Of a stretch of 35,834 nucleotides of DNA, positions 24,327 to 32,967 are shown one piece after another. Numbering within the stretch: the stretch's first letter is position 1; each line of letters begins with the position of its first letter. The position numbers and the translations under genes were made by a program. The notes below the pieces were generated by a model. That model saw only the letters and a program-made list of their open reading frames with translations, made no database searches and was not told where the DNA came from. This DNA is from Proteobacteria bacterium UBA2996 (GTDB lineage Bacteria; Pseudomonadota; Gammaproteobacteria; Arenicellales; UBA868), in contig DDZY01000037.1 in the NCBI GenBank assembly GCA_002346525.1, positions 1 to 35,834 on the forward strand, given 5' to 3'.

Positions 24327-26399
24327 TTGCCCGTGGGTCATACTAACTTTCATCTATCTCCCAAGGTTCTGCAGTTTCTGGGCCTATTGGCTGCGTTCTG
24401 GGCACTTTGTGTCTTCATTGAGCCCGATGAGGAAAACTGGCTCTGGAGGCTACCGTCGCTGATTGCCGGCCTCCCGTTATTAATCAATAACTCGGTCGAC
24501 TACTTGATGTACGAGTGGATGCCAATATCGGTATGGGATCCCGAGATCGAGGAGTACGAAGACAAACCTCTATTCAAGGAAATTACCCGATCCATTTCAG
24601 CGGGTCTGCTGTTCCTGATTCACCTCGTCCGCGAGGTATTTCTGGGCGGTACCAAAACCATTGTTGCCTTCACCAGTTGGGACTTTGTCACTGAAAACCC
24701 CTGGGCTCAGGTCCCCGCTCTGCCGTGGACAGTGGTGACTGCAGGAGCAATCCTGCTGGGCTACAAACTCAAAGGAGCCGGGCTTGCAACGATGACCGGA
24801 GCCGGCCTCATCTATATAGCCTTGTTCGGACAGTGGGAGCCTTCGATGGAGACGCTCTCATTCGTTCTGATCGCCGCGCCGATATCGGTCGTACTCGGCC
24901 TGGCCTTTGGAATCTGGGCGTACAAGAGTCCTGCCGTCGAAACTACCCTTCAACCGCTCCTCAACGTTGCACAGATCGTTCCGCACTTTTCCTACCTTGT
25001 TCCGGTGATGGTGTTTTTCGGCATCGGCGACCACGCTGGCGCGATTGCCACAATCATCTTTGCTACCCCACCGATGGTACGGCTGACGGTTCTGGGATTG
25101 AAAAACGTTTCCCCCGAGGTCCTGGAGTCGGGGATGATGAGCGGATGCAGCAGCTTCCAGCTGCTCTTCAAGGTGCTCATACCGACGGCTCGGCGGGATA
25201 TTCTGATCGGTGTAAACCAGGTCATCATGCAGTGCCTTGCCATGGCGGTGATCGCCTCGTTCATCGGCGCAAAGGGCCTGGGATACAACCTGCTTCTGGC
25301 GCTGAATGGCCTGAGGATCGGCAAAGCCCTCGAGCAGGGAATCTGTATCGTGCTGATTGCGGTAGTTCTGGATCGGCTGTCACTCGCCTGGGCGAACAAG
25401 CAGACGGATTACTTTGCTGACTTGAACTTCATGCGCCGGTACAAATACTCGCTGCTCTTTGGGCTGGTATTTCTGGTTGGGGTTGTCCTGGCTTATCTCG
25501 GTACTTTCTGCTTCCGGGATGGGTTCAACTACTTGTACATGATCCCGCACAACAAGGGATTCACCACCGAACAATTCTGGCAGGCCGGTGTGGACTGGAT
25601 CTGGGACACGTTCTTTTTCAGCCTTAAGGCGTTCAACGTGTTCCTGATCACACAGATTCTGATGCCCATGAAGAGCGCATATCTCAGTATGCCTGTCGCA
25701 GCAACACTGCTTCTGGTGGTGGGGACCGCGTACATCGTCACCGGGCTCCGCTCAGCGATCTTCGTTGCCGGATTTGTGCTCTTTATTGCGCTCACCGAGT
25801 GGTGGGATCGGGCGTTGATCACAACCTACATCATGAGTGCTTCTGTGATTATCTCAGGCATCATCGGTATCACCGTAGGTACTTTGGCGGCCCAACATCC
25901 GGTCGCTGCGAGGTCCATGCTCCTGATCTGTGACACCTTCCAGACTTTCCCGTCGTTTATTTACCTGATCCCTGTCATCATGCTGTTCGGGGTAACCGAT
26001 ACGTCAGTGCTGATTGCTGTCGTGGTTTACGCCACCATCCCGGCCACGCGGTACACAATTGCCGGCCTGCAGAGCGTCCCACCCTCTCTCCACGACGCGG
26101 GATCAATGTCGGGTGTGAACCGGATTCAGCGCTGGCTGAAAATTGAACTGCCCATGTCCTTTCCGCACATCGCGCTCGGTATTAATCAGACCGTGGTTTT
26201 TGCACTATCCATGGTGATCATCGGTGCCATGATCGGCACCGATGATCTTGGGCAGTTCATTCTGAAGGCACTGTCAGATAAGAACGGCACTGGTAATGGG
26301 CTGGTGCTAGGGCTGTGCGTGGCGTTTATCGGACTCGCGATTGACCAGGTCCTGCGCACTTGGGCAAACGAGCGCAAGAAAGCGCTGGGGTTAGCCTAG
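24327..26399 (+). CDS. tmoV: TMAO ABC transporter permease, tandem two-domain
   Basis: This 690-residue membrane protein contains two ProW-like permease domains in tandem. Each has an EAA-type loop: GLKNVSPEVLESGMMSGCSS near residue 260 and GLQSVPPSLHDAGSMSGVNR near 580. A single-chain double permease is unlike the usual homodimer of ProW and matches the TMAO systems. It has an additional N-terminal membrane region with an acidic loop (DPEIEEYEDKP). The start is uncertain: TTG at 24327 or GTG at 24333, neither with a clear ribosome site, so translation is probably coupled to tmoW, whose stop is 19 bases upstream. It ends at 26399, convergent with fhs. Confidence 0.87.
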   Translation: MPVGHTNFHLSPKVLQFLGLLAAFWALCVFIEPDEENWLWRLPSLIAGLPLLINNSVDYLMYEWMPISVWDPEIEEYEDKPLFKEITRSISAGLLFLIHLVREVFLGGTKTIVAFTSWDFVTENPWAQVPALPWTVVTAGAILLGYKLKGAGLATMTGAGLIYIALFGQWEPSMETLSFVLIAAPISVVLGLAFGIWAYKSPAVETTLQPLLNVAQIVPHFSYLVPVMVFFGIGDHAGAIATIIFATPPMVRLTVLGLKNVSPEVLESGMMSGCSSFQLLFKVLIPTARRDILIGVNQVIMQCLAMAVIASFIGAKGLGYNLLLALNGLRIGKALEQGICIVLIAVVLDRLSLAWANKQTDYFADLNFMRRYKYSLLFGLVFLVGVVLAYLGTFCFRDGFNYLYMIPHNKGFTTEQFWQAGVDWIWDTFFFSLKAFNVFLITQILMPMKSAYLSMPVAATLLLVVGTAYIVTGLRSAIFVAGFVLFIALTEWWDRALITTYIMSASVIISGIIGITVGTLAAQHPVAARSMLLICDTFQTFPSFIYLIPVIMLFGVTDTSVLIAVVVYATIPATRYTIAGLQSVPPSLHDAGSMSGVNRIQRWLKIELPMSFPHIALGINQTVVFALSMVIIGAMIGTDDLGQFILKALSDKNGTGNGLVLGLCVAFIGLAIDQVLRTWANERKKALGLA

Positions 26400-26426
26400 T
26401 CTGATAACAACAACTGTTAGGCGAGT

Positions 26427-26447
26427 TGCGGCCATCACCCGGCCGCA
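26427..26447. terminator. Hairpin between convergent tmoV and fhs
   Basis: TGCGGCC and GGCCGCA form a perfect 7-bp stem with a 7-base loop in the 53-base gap between converging genes. No T-run follows on either strand, so it may be a weak bidirectional terminator. Confidence 0.4.
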
Positions 26448-26452
26448 CCCCG

Positions 26453-28129
26453 TCAGAACAGCCCTTCTATCTCGCCCTCATCATTGACGAAAATGCTGTT
26501 GGCTGCCGGCACTCTAGGCAGTCCTGGCATGGTCATGATCTCGCCACAGATCGCGACCACAAATTCCGCGCCCGCAGAAAGTCGCAGTTCGCGGATGGGG
26601 ACCGCATGTCCACTGGGTGCACCCAGCAGGTTCGGATCCGTTGAGAAGCTGTACTGCGTTTTCGCCATGCAGACGGGGAAGTGGCTGTAGCGCTCCTCAA
26701 AGTCTTCAAACTGACTCAGGACTTTTTTGTCAGCAATAATGTCTTCAGCGCCATAGATGGATCTCGCCACGGTTCGTACCTTTTCCCATAACGACAGCTG
26801 ATCGTCATAGAGTGGTCGGAACTGTGAGTTGGAGGAATCGGCCAGGGCGGCGACGTGCTCTGCGAGTTGCTCCGTCCCGGCGCCGCCATCTGCCCAATGA
26901 CTGCATTCGAACACCTCGGCACCAAACTCCTTGCAGTAGGCACGAATCGCATCAATCTCAGCCGGGGTGTCCGATACAAACTTGTTGATCGCCACTACAG
27001 CCGGAACCCCGAACTGCTCAATGTTACGAAGGTGGCGGCCAAGATTCTCAAGACCATCTACCAGCGCGGTAACGTTCTCGGTATTGAGATCGGCCTTGGC
27101 CACCCCGCCGTGCATCTTTAAGGCCCGAGCTGTTGCTACCAGCACCACGGCATCCGGCGTGAGGCCCGCTTTTCGGCATTTGATATTGAAGAATTTCTCC
27201 GCGCCGAGATCCGCTCCGAAACCCGCCTCAGTCACAACGTAGTCGGAGAGTTTGAGCGCCGTCTTGGTTGCGCGCACCGAGTTGCAGCCGTGAGCAATAT
27301 TGGCAAATGGCCCGCCATGAATAATGGCCGGGTTATTCTCCAAAGTCTGAACTAGATTTGGCATAAAAGCATCGCGCAGCAATGCTGTCATCGGGCCCTC
27401 AGCCTTAAGATCCCGGGCATGAATCGGCTCGCGCGTCCGCGTATACCCCACAATAATGTTGCCCAGACGGCGTTGCAGGTCGGAAAGATCCTCAGCCAGA
27501 CAGAAGATCGCCATGATCTCCGAAGCAACAGTGATATCAAAGCCACCTTCACGGGGAAACCCATTCGCCACGCCGCCAAGCGCCACTGTGATCTGGCGAA
27601 GCGCGCGGTCATTCATATCCACTACACGGCGCCAGGTCACCCTGCGTTGATCGATGCCGAGCTCATTACTCCAGTAGATATGATTTTCGACCAAGGCAGA
27701 CAGTAAGTTGTGCGCCGCACCGATAGCATGGAAATCTCCCGTAAAGTGAAGGTTGATATCCTCCATTGGAACCACCTGCGCATAACCCCCTCCGGCAGCG
27801 CCCCCTTTCATTCCAAAACACGGCCCAAGCGATGGCTCACGAAGGCAGATCAGCGCTTTTTTACCGATGCGGTTTAACCCATCGCCGAGCCCAACAGTCG
27901 TGGTCGTCTTGCCCTCCCCTGCTGGCGTCGGCGAGATCGCCGTCACCAGGATCAACTTACCATCGGCACGGTCAGACAGCGATTCGATGAACTGATTGCT
28001 GATCTTGGCCTTGGTGGGGCCATAGGGCAGTAGTGAGTCGGAGGGTATATCGAGCTTATCTCCAATCTCTCCGATGGGCTGGGTTGCCGCTACGCGCGCA
28101 ATCTCAATATCACTGGGTACGGTTTTCAT
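26453..28129 (-). CDS. fhs: Formate-tetrahydrofolate ligase
   Basis: This 558-residue protein has the full family length. It interconverts formate, ATP and tetrahydrofolate with 10-formyl-tetrahydrofolate. The P-loop-like SPTPAGEGKTTTTVG spans 66-80. Other conserved stretches are LREPSLGPCFGMKGGAAGGG, NIAHGCNSV and the VTEAGFGADLGAEKFFNIKC region. The ATG at 28129 with AAAGGAGAG upstream is the start; a longer frame to 28276 only shadows folD. In C1 oxidation it can run toward formate and yield ATP. It is the last gene of module 2, 26 bases after folD, which ties this operon to demethylation chemistry. Confidence 0.96.
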   Translation of the reverse strand: MKTVPSDIEIARVAATQPIGEIGDKLDIPSDSLLPYGPTKAKISNQFIESLSDRADGKLILVTAISPTPAGEGKTTTTVGLGDGLNRIGKKALICLREPSLGPCFGMKGGAAGGGYAQVVPMEDINLHFTGDFHAIGAAHNLLSALVENHIYWSNELGIDQRRVTWRRVVDMNDRALRQITVALGGVANGFPREGGFDITVASEIMAIFCLAEDLSDLQRRLGNIIVGYTRTREPIHARDLKAEGPMTALLRDAFMPNLVQTLENNPAIIHGGPFANIAHGCNSVRATKTALKLSDYVVTEAGFGADLGAEKFFNIKCRKAGLTPDAVVLVATARALKMHGGVAKADLNTENVTALVDGLENLGRHLRNIEQFGVPAVVAINKFVSDTPAEIDAIRAYCKEFGAEVFECSHWADGGAGTEQLAEHVAALADSSNSQFRPLYDDQLSLWEKVRTVARSIYGAEDIIADKKVLSQFEDFEERYSHFPVCMAKTQYSFSTDPNLLGAPSGHAVPIRELRLSAGAEFVVAICGEIMTMPGLPRVPAANSIFVNDEGEIEGLF

Positions 28130-28155
28130 GACTCTCCTTTGGCTCATCTGATTTA

Positions 28156-29076
28156 TTAATGATTCTTGAATTGGTCCGAATACGATGCCTGCAGCCGACG
28201 CGCTGCAACAACCGTGTTGCGCATCAGCACAGCCACCGTCACAGGGCCCACCCCCCCAGGGACCGGTGTGATCCATCCGGCGACTTCTTTACAGGTCTCA
28301 TAGTCACAATCCCCCACAACGTGACTATGGCCGCTTTCGGACTCAACCTGGTTGATACCGATATCTACCACGACGGCTCCGGGTTTGAGCATGTCGCCCT
28401 TCAAAAGCCCCGGCTGGCCTACCGCAACGAACACGGCATCGGCCCGACGGGTATGAATCGCTACCTCCCGGGTCATATGGTGACACACGGTAACGGTAGC
28501 ACCTTCGGCCATTAGCAAAAAGGCAATCGGCTTTCCAACAATCTCCGAATGCCCTATCACGGTGACTTCAAGACCCTGTAGCGAGACGCCTGTTTCCTTG
28601 AGTAATTCAACTGCTGCCATTGCCGTGCAGGGCCCCAACTCGATGTTTCGGTAAACAATATTCCCAATGGAGGCGGGATGCATCCCTTCGACGTCTTTTA
28701 GCGGGGCGATTGTAGACTGAAGCTGTTGGATAGGCAGATGCTCAGGAACGGGTCGCTGCAGGATAATGCCTGTTACGCCAGGGTCAACATTGAGATTCAT
28801 GATCGCCGCGCGGACTTCGACTTCCGAAATATCTGCAGGGAAATTGCGCCTTCCAAAACCAATTCCTACTTTCTGTGCCGCCCGTTCCTGATTGCGGATG
28901 TACAGATCTGCCGATGGGTGCTCTCCAATCCGGATAGAAACCAGGCGGGGCTGCCAGCCCCCCTCCTGAAGATTCCCAACATCCACAGATACCTGAGACA
29001 GCATCGCAGACGCGACCGCTTTCCCGTTTATCTCGCGGTAATCCGCTCTCGTCTGCCGATTCAGATTTGCACTCAT
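28156..29076 (-). CDS. folD: Methylene-THF dehydrogenase / cyclohydrolase family protein with altered active site
   Basis: This 306-residue FolD homologue has the NAD(P)-binding VIGHSEIVGKP and the ITPVPGGVGPVTVAVLMRNT C-terminal signature. Aligned by eye with E. coli FolD, Tyr59 (Y50) and Gln107 (Q98) are kept. The catalytic lysine K54 is replaced by Gln63 (YIRNQERAAQKVGI), and D121 is replaced by Glu130 (KDVEGMHP). The PCTP motif is PCTA. These are codon-level changes (CAG for Gln63). Dehydrogenase activity is likely, but cyclohydrolase may be lost or weak. It lies just before fhs. A second, canonical folD elsewhere in the genome is possible. Confidence 0.88.
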   Translation of the reverse strand: MSANLNRQTRADYREINGKAVASAMLSQVSVDVGNLQEGGWQPRLVSIRIGEHPSADLYIRNQERAAQKVGIGFGRRNFPADISEVEVRAAIMNLNVDPGVTGIILQRPVPEHLPIQQLQSTIAPLKDVEGMHPASIGNIVYRNIELGPCTAMAAVELLKETGVSLQGLEVTVIGHSEIVGKPIAFLLMAEGATVTVCHHMTREVAIHTRRADAVFVAVGQPGLLKGDMLKPGAVVVDIGINQVESESGHSHVVGDCDYETCKEVAGWITPVPGGVGPVTVAVLMRNTVVAARRLQASYSDQFKNH

Positions 29077-29268
29077 TCTTGGGCTACCGTCCTAATGACG
29101 TTCGGTCAAACCGGCAACTGGCGTACAATCTTATTTTGCAGCCGAGCGCGTGCTTTTCCTCAAGCGTCCCGAACTTAGCAGTCTAGGCCAAGCAGCAGCC
29201 CGATCGTCGAGAGCCTGCCTATGCGGTGATAACCTGGTATAAACAACCGGCGCGGAGCAGACCGGAGG

Positions 29269-29281
29269 TTCGGATTCCGAA
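29269..29281. repeat. Short perfect palindrome in the folD upstream gap
   Basis: TTCGGA-T-TCCGAA is a perfect 6-1-6 inverted repeat in the 256-base gap before folD. The gap contains no convincing gene and no riboswitch consensus I recognise; an internal promoter or operator for folD-fhs is possible. Confidence 0.35.
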
Positions 29282-29332
29282 ATACCACTTTTACTCCCTG
29301 CTGGCCGCGCTAATCCCTCCCGGGCGAGCAAC

Positions 29333-29722
29333 TCAGAACTTTGCGTAAGCTTTCCTGAGATCCACCATCGGATGCTTGGGCGACATCTGGAACTTGATCA
29401 GAAGCTCCCGAGCAATCATATCCCGATCCTGCTGGTTGTCAGGCAAATCAATCTCTTCTGGAATCGTGACCCAACCATTGATGTTTCTGTCAAATACAGC
29501 CGGTCGGCTTTCCTCGTAACCCATATGGACATCTTCGAGCCAGTTGAGGTCAGTCCAACCCATCGTCTCAATGTAGTTTTTGAGAAACGGAGTCAGCCGT
29601 TCGTAGTCGGGCACCAGATTGACGTCGTAGCGATATCCGATGTGCTGACCAATGGTCTGCTCCCGCTCCGAGTCCAGGCCATCGCCTTTGATGAAATGAT
29701 TGATATCTTTTTCGTATGCCAT
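29333..29722 (-). CDS. Hypothetical 129-residue protein in the module 2 operon
   Basis: This protein of 129 residues starts at an ATG ten bases after the stop of the FMN glutamate-synthase-like gene, so it is co-transcribed and probably co-translated. It is soluble and acidic, rich in Asp, Glu, Tyr and Trp, with blocks such as GYRYDVNLVPDYERLTPFLK and MGWTDLNWLEDVHMGYEES and a basic C-terminus (KHPMVDLRKAYAKF). I see no signal peptide, membrane helix or metal motif, and I do not recognise a family. Position suggests a small subunit or assembly factor of the NMG-synthase-like complex. Module 1 has no counterpart. Confidence 0.8.
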   Translation of the reverse strand: MAYEKDINHFIKGDGLDSEREQTIGQHIGYRYDVNLVPDYERLTPFLKNYIETMGWTDLNWLEDVHMGYEESRPAVFDRNINGWVTIPEEIDLPDNQQDRDMIARELLIKFQMSPKHPMVDLRKAYAKF

Positions 29723-29732
29723 GTGCTTATCC

Positions 29733-31070
29733 TCAGAAACGCGTCATGTCAGGACGACCGACGGTGTGCTGTGAGCCGGCCAGGGGCACCTGCGCCAGTG
29801 CTGACGCTTCCATCGTCAGCGCCGCAAGATCCTCAGGCTCCAGAGAATGGACATTGGTTTTGCCGCAGGCCCGGGCCAGCATCTGACACTCGATTGCGAG
29901 CGTGTGCAGGAAGTTATAGACCCGTTCCGCTGCGGCGTCCGGATCGAGCCGCTTGCGCAACTCGGGATCCTGTGTGGCTACGCCCACAGGGCAACGTCCA
30001 GTGTGGCAGTGATAGCACTGGCCCGCTTCAACACCCATCTCTTTTTCAAAGTCTGCTTCAGGGATATCCTTGTTGCAGTTAAGGGCCATCATCGCGGAAT
30101 GTCCGATTGCCACAGCGTCAGCACCCAGGGCCAGTGCTTTGGCGACATCGCCTCCATTTCGGATTCCTCCGGCATACACCAATGAAATATCCCCGGACTT
30201 GCCGACGTCTTCCAGCGCCCTGCGGGCCTGACGAATGGCAGCAATTCCTGGTACGCCCGTTTCCTCGGTGGCGAGGTGGGGTCCGGCACCAGTGCCGCCT
30301 TCCATTCCATCAATGTAGATTGAGTCCGGATCCGTCTTGGCTGCCATCCGCACGTCGTCATAGACCCGAGCGGCACCCAGCTTGAGCTGAATCGGAATCT
30401 CCCAATTGGTGGCTTCACGAATCTCCTGAATCTTGAGCGCAAGATCGTCGGGACCGAGCCAATCGGGATGACGTGCTGGTGAACGCTGATCGATGCCGGC
30501 CGGCAAAGAACGCATCTCGGCAACCTGATCGGTCACCTTCTGTCCCATCAGGTGGCCGCCCAAGCCGACCTTGCAGCCTTGGCCGATAAAGAACTCACAG
30601 CCATCTGCCAAACGGAGATGATGCGGGTTAAAGCCGTAGCGGGACTGGATACACTGATAGAACCATTTTTCCGAATAACGACGTTCGTCAGGAATCATGC
30701 CGCCTTCGCCCGAGCAAGTCGCGGTGCCGGCCATGGTGGCGCCACGAGCGAGAGCCGTCTTGGCTTCATACGAAAGGGCGCCAAAACTCATTCCGGTGAT
30801 ATAGATCGGAATATCAAGCTCCAAGGGCCGTTTTGCCCGGGGACCAATGACGGTCTTGGTTAAACATTTTTCCCGATACCCCTCGATGACGAACCGCGTC
30901 AGGGTACCGGGAAGAAAAGTCAGGTCATCCCAACTTGGGATCTTCTTAAAGAGAGAGAATCCGCGCATCCGATAGCGGCCCAGTTCCGCCTTGACGTGGA
31001 TATCGTCAATGACCTCCGGCGGAAACATGAAACTGCTGCCGATAACGTCGGTATTTCTTTTCGTTGCCAT
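29733..31070 (-). CDS. FMN glutamate-synthase-like subunit (MgsC / GlxD type)
   Basis: This 445-residue protein is the FMN barrel subunit of an N-methylglutamate-synthase-like complex. Motifs: IYITGMSFGALS near 89-100, CSGEGGMIPDER, GQGCKVGLGGHL, IDGMEGGTGAG near 253-263, YAGGIRNGGDVAKALALGAD, and the 3Fe-4S cysteines 352/355/360 in CYHCHTGRC. It parallels the C-terminal half of the fused subunit in module 1, but here the GXGXG part is a separate gene 33 bases upstream. The chemistry is transfer of an amino or methylamino group to 2-oxoglutarate or glutamate; the exact substrate is not set by the sequence. Confidence 0.86.
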   Translation of the reverse strand: MATKRNTDVIGSSFMFPPEVIDDIHVKAELGRYRMRGFSLFKKIPSWDDLTFLPGTLTRFVIEGYREKCLTKTVIGPRAKRPLELDIPIYITGMSFGALSYEAKTALARGATMAGTATCSGEGGMIPDERRYSEKWFYQCIQSRYGFNPHHLRLADGCEFFIGQGCKVGLGGHLMGQKVTDQVAEMRSLPAGIDQRSPARHPDWLGPDDLALKIQEIREATNWEIPIQLKLGAARVYDDVRMAAKTDPDSIYIDGMEGGTGAGPHLATEETGVPGIAAIRQARRALEDVGKSGDISLVYAGGIRNGGDVAKALALGADAVAIGHSAMMALNCNKDIPEADFEKEMGVEAGQCYHCHTGRCPVGVATQDPELRKRLDPDAAAERVYNFLHTLAIECQMLARACGKTNVHSLEPEDLAALTMEASALAQVPLAGSQHTVGRPDMTRF

Positions 31071-31103
31071 GATATTTCTTCCTTTATCGAATATCGAGCT
31101 GAT

Positions 31104-31949
31104 TTAGAGCACCAGTTTCTTTTCGGTGGGCTCAAGATTGTCGTAGTTCCAAAGCTGTTTGCCGGAGACAATCTTGGTCATGTTTTCGACGCCGTTGGGC
31201 GCTTCCAACCCGTACTGAGCGAGTTTGCGGGTGAGCCACTCACGATCAAGATCCGTCATCTCCCCTTCCACTGCGTCAACCCCCAGGTCGGCGATGCTAC
31301 CTCCCACATAGATCGTGCCGTCGTACATCGAGTCACCGAGGTTTTTGCCGGCATCGCCGAGAATCACCATACGGCCTCGCTGCATCATGAATCCGGAAAA
31401 GGCGCCGGCACGGCCGCCAACGATAATGGTGCCGCCTTTCTGGTCGATACCGGTTCTACTGCCGACGTCGCCTTTGCAGACGAGATCGCCGCCACGGATT
31501 GCGGCGCCGAAAGTCGAACCGCCGTTCTTTTCGATCAGCACGGTCCCGGCCATCATGTTCTCACCGCAGGACCAGCCAACACGTCCACTCACCGTCACGT
31601 TAGGACCGTCAAGCAGGCCGCAACCAAAATAGCCCAGGCTGCCGTCAAAATGAAGATTCAGCCGACTCAGAATGCCCACGCCAAGAGAGTGCTTGGCTCC
31701 GGGGTTCCGCACAGTAATCGTGCCAATTCCCTCGGACATCAATCGTCGGATTTCGGCATTCACTTCCTGCTGATTAAGAGATTCGGCGTCGATCTCGCCG
31801 CTTTTCTCAAAGTCCACGACTGGCGCCCACGGGTAAACCAGATTGCCTGACTCTTCTGCTGAAAAAAAGACTTGCTGAGTTCTGCCGCTCAACTGCTCAG
31901 TGTGCATGCCCAGTTCATAGGACTCATGGGCCTGGTCTAGCTCTGCCAT
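31104..31949 (-). CDS. GXGXG-domain subunit (MgsB / GlxC type)
   Basis: This 281-residue protein is mostly the right-handed beta-helix found in the C-terminal domain of glutamate synthase. Repeated glycine-aspartate steps (GGRAGAFSGFMMQRGRMVIL, LGDAGKNLGDSMYDGTIYVG) mark the helix turns from about 110 to 220. An N-terminal stretch of about 60 residues (EESGNLVYPWAPVVDFEKSG) is longer than in the module 1 fusion. It overlaps the amidotransferase gene by 13 bases, so the three subunits are translated together. The role is structural and channels the amine to the FMN site. Confidence 0.86.
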   Translation of the reverse strand: MAELDQAHESYELGMHTEQLSGRTQQVFFSAEESGNLVYPWAPVVDFEKSGEIDAESLNQQEVNAEIRRLMSEGIGTITVRNPGAKHSLGVGILSRLNLHFDGSLGYFGCGLLDGPNVTVSGRVGWSCGENMMAGTVLIEKNGGSTFGAAIRGGDLVCKGDVGSRTGIDQKGGTIIVGGRAGAFSGFMMQRGRMVILGDAGKNLGDSMYDGTIYVGGSIADLGVDAVEGEMTDLDREWLTRKLAQYGLEAPNGVENMTKIVSGKQLWNYDNLEPTEKKLVL

Positions 31950-32872
31950 ACCATCACCTCTCCTTCATAAGGATCGTAAGTATCAATTTCATGCGGGAAG
32001 ACGCTGCGGATGGCTACTTCTTCTGATGCCAACGCAACAAAGTCGTCGCTTTCATAAAGCACCATCGGCTTGGCGGCCATCACATCCTTGGCCATACCCA
32101 GCTTGTCTGACGTCGCCACGACGTACGTGAACACCCCATCCAGTTCGTCCACAGATCGGTGCATCGCTTCCTCAAGGTCTTCCCCGCGCTCCATCCGGTC
32201 TGCCAGATAGACGGCGATCAGTTCAGAGTCGCAGTTGGACATGAAGCGATGACCGCGACGCTCCATTTCACGACGAAACCCCCAATAGTTGGTCAACTGG
32301 CCGTTGTGCACGACCGAGATGTCGTTGAAAGGGTAAGCCCAATACGGGTGTGCCGAACGGATATCCACATCGGACTCGGTCGCCATTCGGGTATGTCCGA
32401 TGGCGTGGGTACCACCGAACTCCCCGAGGCCATATTGGCTCGAGACCACGGTCGCATCTCCCAGATCCTTGACCAATTCAAGTGCATTGCCGATAGAAAG
32501 AATCTCGGCTCCCTCTATGTCTTCGACGTAGTCCGCGAGTTTTTTCATATCCCCGTCATAGGAGATCCAATAACGGTACGCATACTCAGTAGCCTCTTCT
32601 TCGCTGACGCGGCGCGCGCCCAGTTCATCAAGACGTCGATCAACCTCTGCTCTGCGCTCGCGAACCTGATCGTGAATCTGGAAACCGTGACGCATATCTT
32701 CCTGTTCTGCGACCTTGAACCGCAGTACGTGCTCTCCAGACTTGGGGTTGCCGTAGAGCGCGAAGCCCGTGGAATCCGGGCCTCGATGCTTAAGCGACTG
32801 CAGCATGTCCGTCAACTCTCGGCCGACGTTGCTGCTTTTACCCCGGTGAATCAAACCGGCTATCCCGCACAT
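31937..32872 (-). CDS. Class II glutamine amidotransferase subunit (MgsA / GlxB type), second copy
   Basis: This 311-residue protein starts MCGIAG, giving the N-terminal catalytic Cys. Motifs are LKHRGPDSTGFALYG, GTHAIGHTRMATES, DISVVHNGQLTNYWGFRRE and NCDSELIAVYLADR, nearly parallel to the module 1 copy. The start at 32872 has GGAGG upstream. It is the third gene in the visible part of the operon, after the FAD oxidoreductase and glutamine-synthetase-like genes. The two copies are clearly related but not recent duplicates, differing throughout. Confidence 0.87.
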   Translation of the reverse strand: MCGIAGLIHRGKSSNVGRELTDMLQSLKHRGPDSTGFALYGNPKSGEHVLRFKVAEQEDMRHGFQIHDQVRERRAEVDRRLDELGARRVSEEEATEYAYRYWISYDGDMKKLADYVEDIEGAEILSIGNALELVKDLGDATVVSSQYGLGEFGGTHAIGHTRMATESDVDIRSAHPYWAYPFNDISVVHNGQLTNYWGFRREMERRGHRFMSNCDSELIAVYLADRMERGEDLEEAMHRSVDELDGVFTYVVATSDKLGMAKDVMAAKPMVLYESDDFVALASEEVAIRSVFPHEIDTYDPYEGEVMVWQS

Positions 32873-32924
32873 AGGGCCTTAACCTCCGTATAAGTCATTG
32901 TTGAGATACAAGATTCGGGTCCCC

Positions 32925-32954
32925 AACGCGACGGCGCGGTTGCGCCGGCGCGTT
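32925..32954. repeat. Intercistronic hairpin between GS-like and amidotransferase genes
   Basis: AACGCG/CGCGTT and CGGCGC/GCGCCG arms are separated by a single A-G mismatch and closed by a 4-base loop, giving a 12-bp stem. No T-run follows. It may stabilise or process the mRNA between the two genes. Confidence 0.6.
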
Positions 32955-32967
32955 GCGGATCGTTCGT

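Noticed and set aside
28130..28276. Longer Fhs N-terminus
   Set aside because: This frame shadows the end of folD and is Gly/Cys-rich. The start at 28129 has a strong ribosome site and the normal family N-terminus.
29077..29332. tRNA, 6S RNA or riboswitch before folD
   Set aside because: A GGTTCGGATTCC run recalls a T-loop, but there is no cloverleaf on either strand and no folate or SAM riboswitch consensus. The 66-codon open frame here also lacks a ribosome site and recognisable content.
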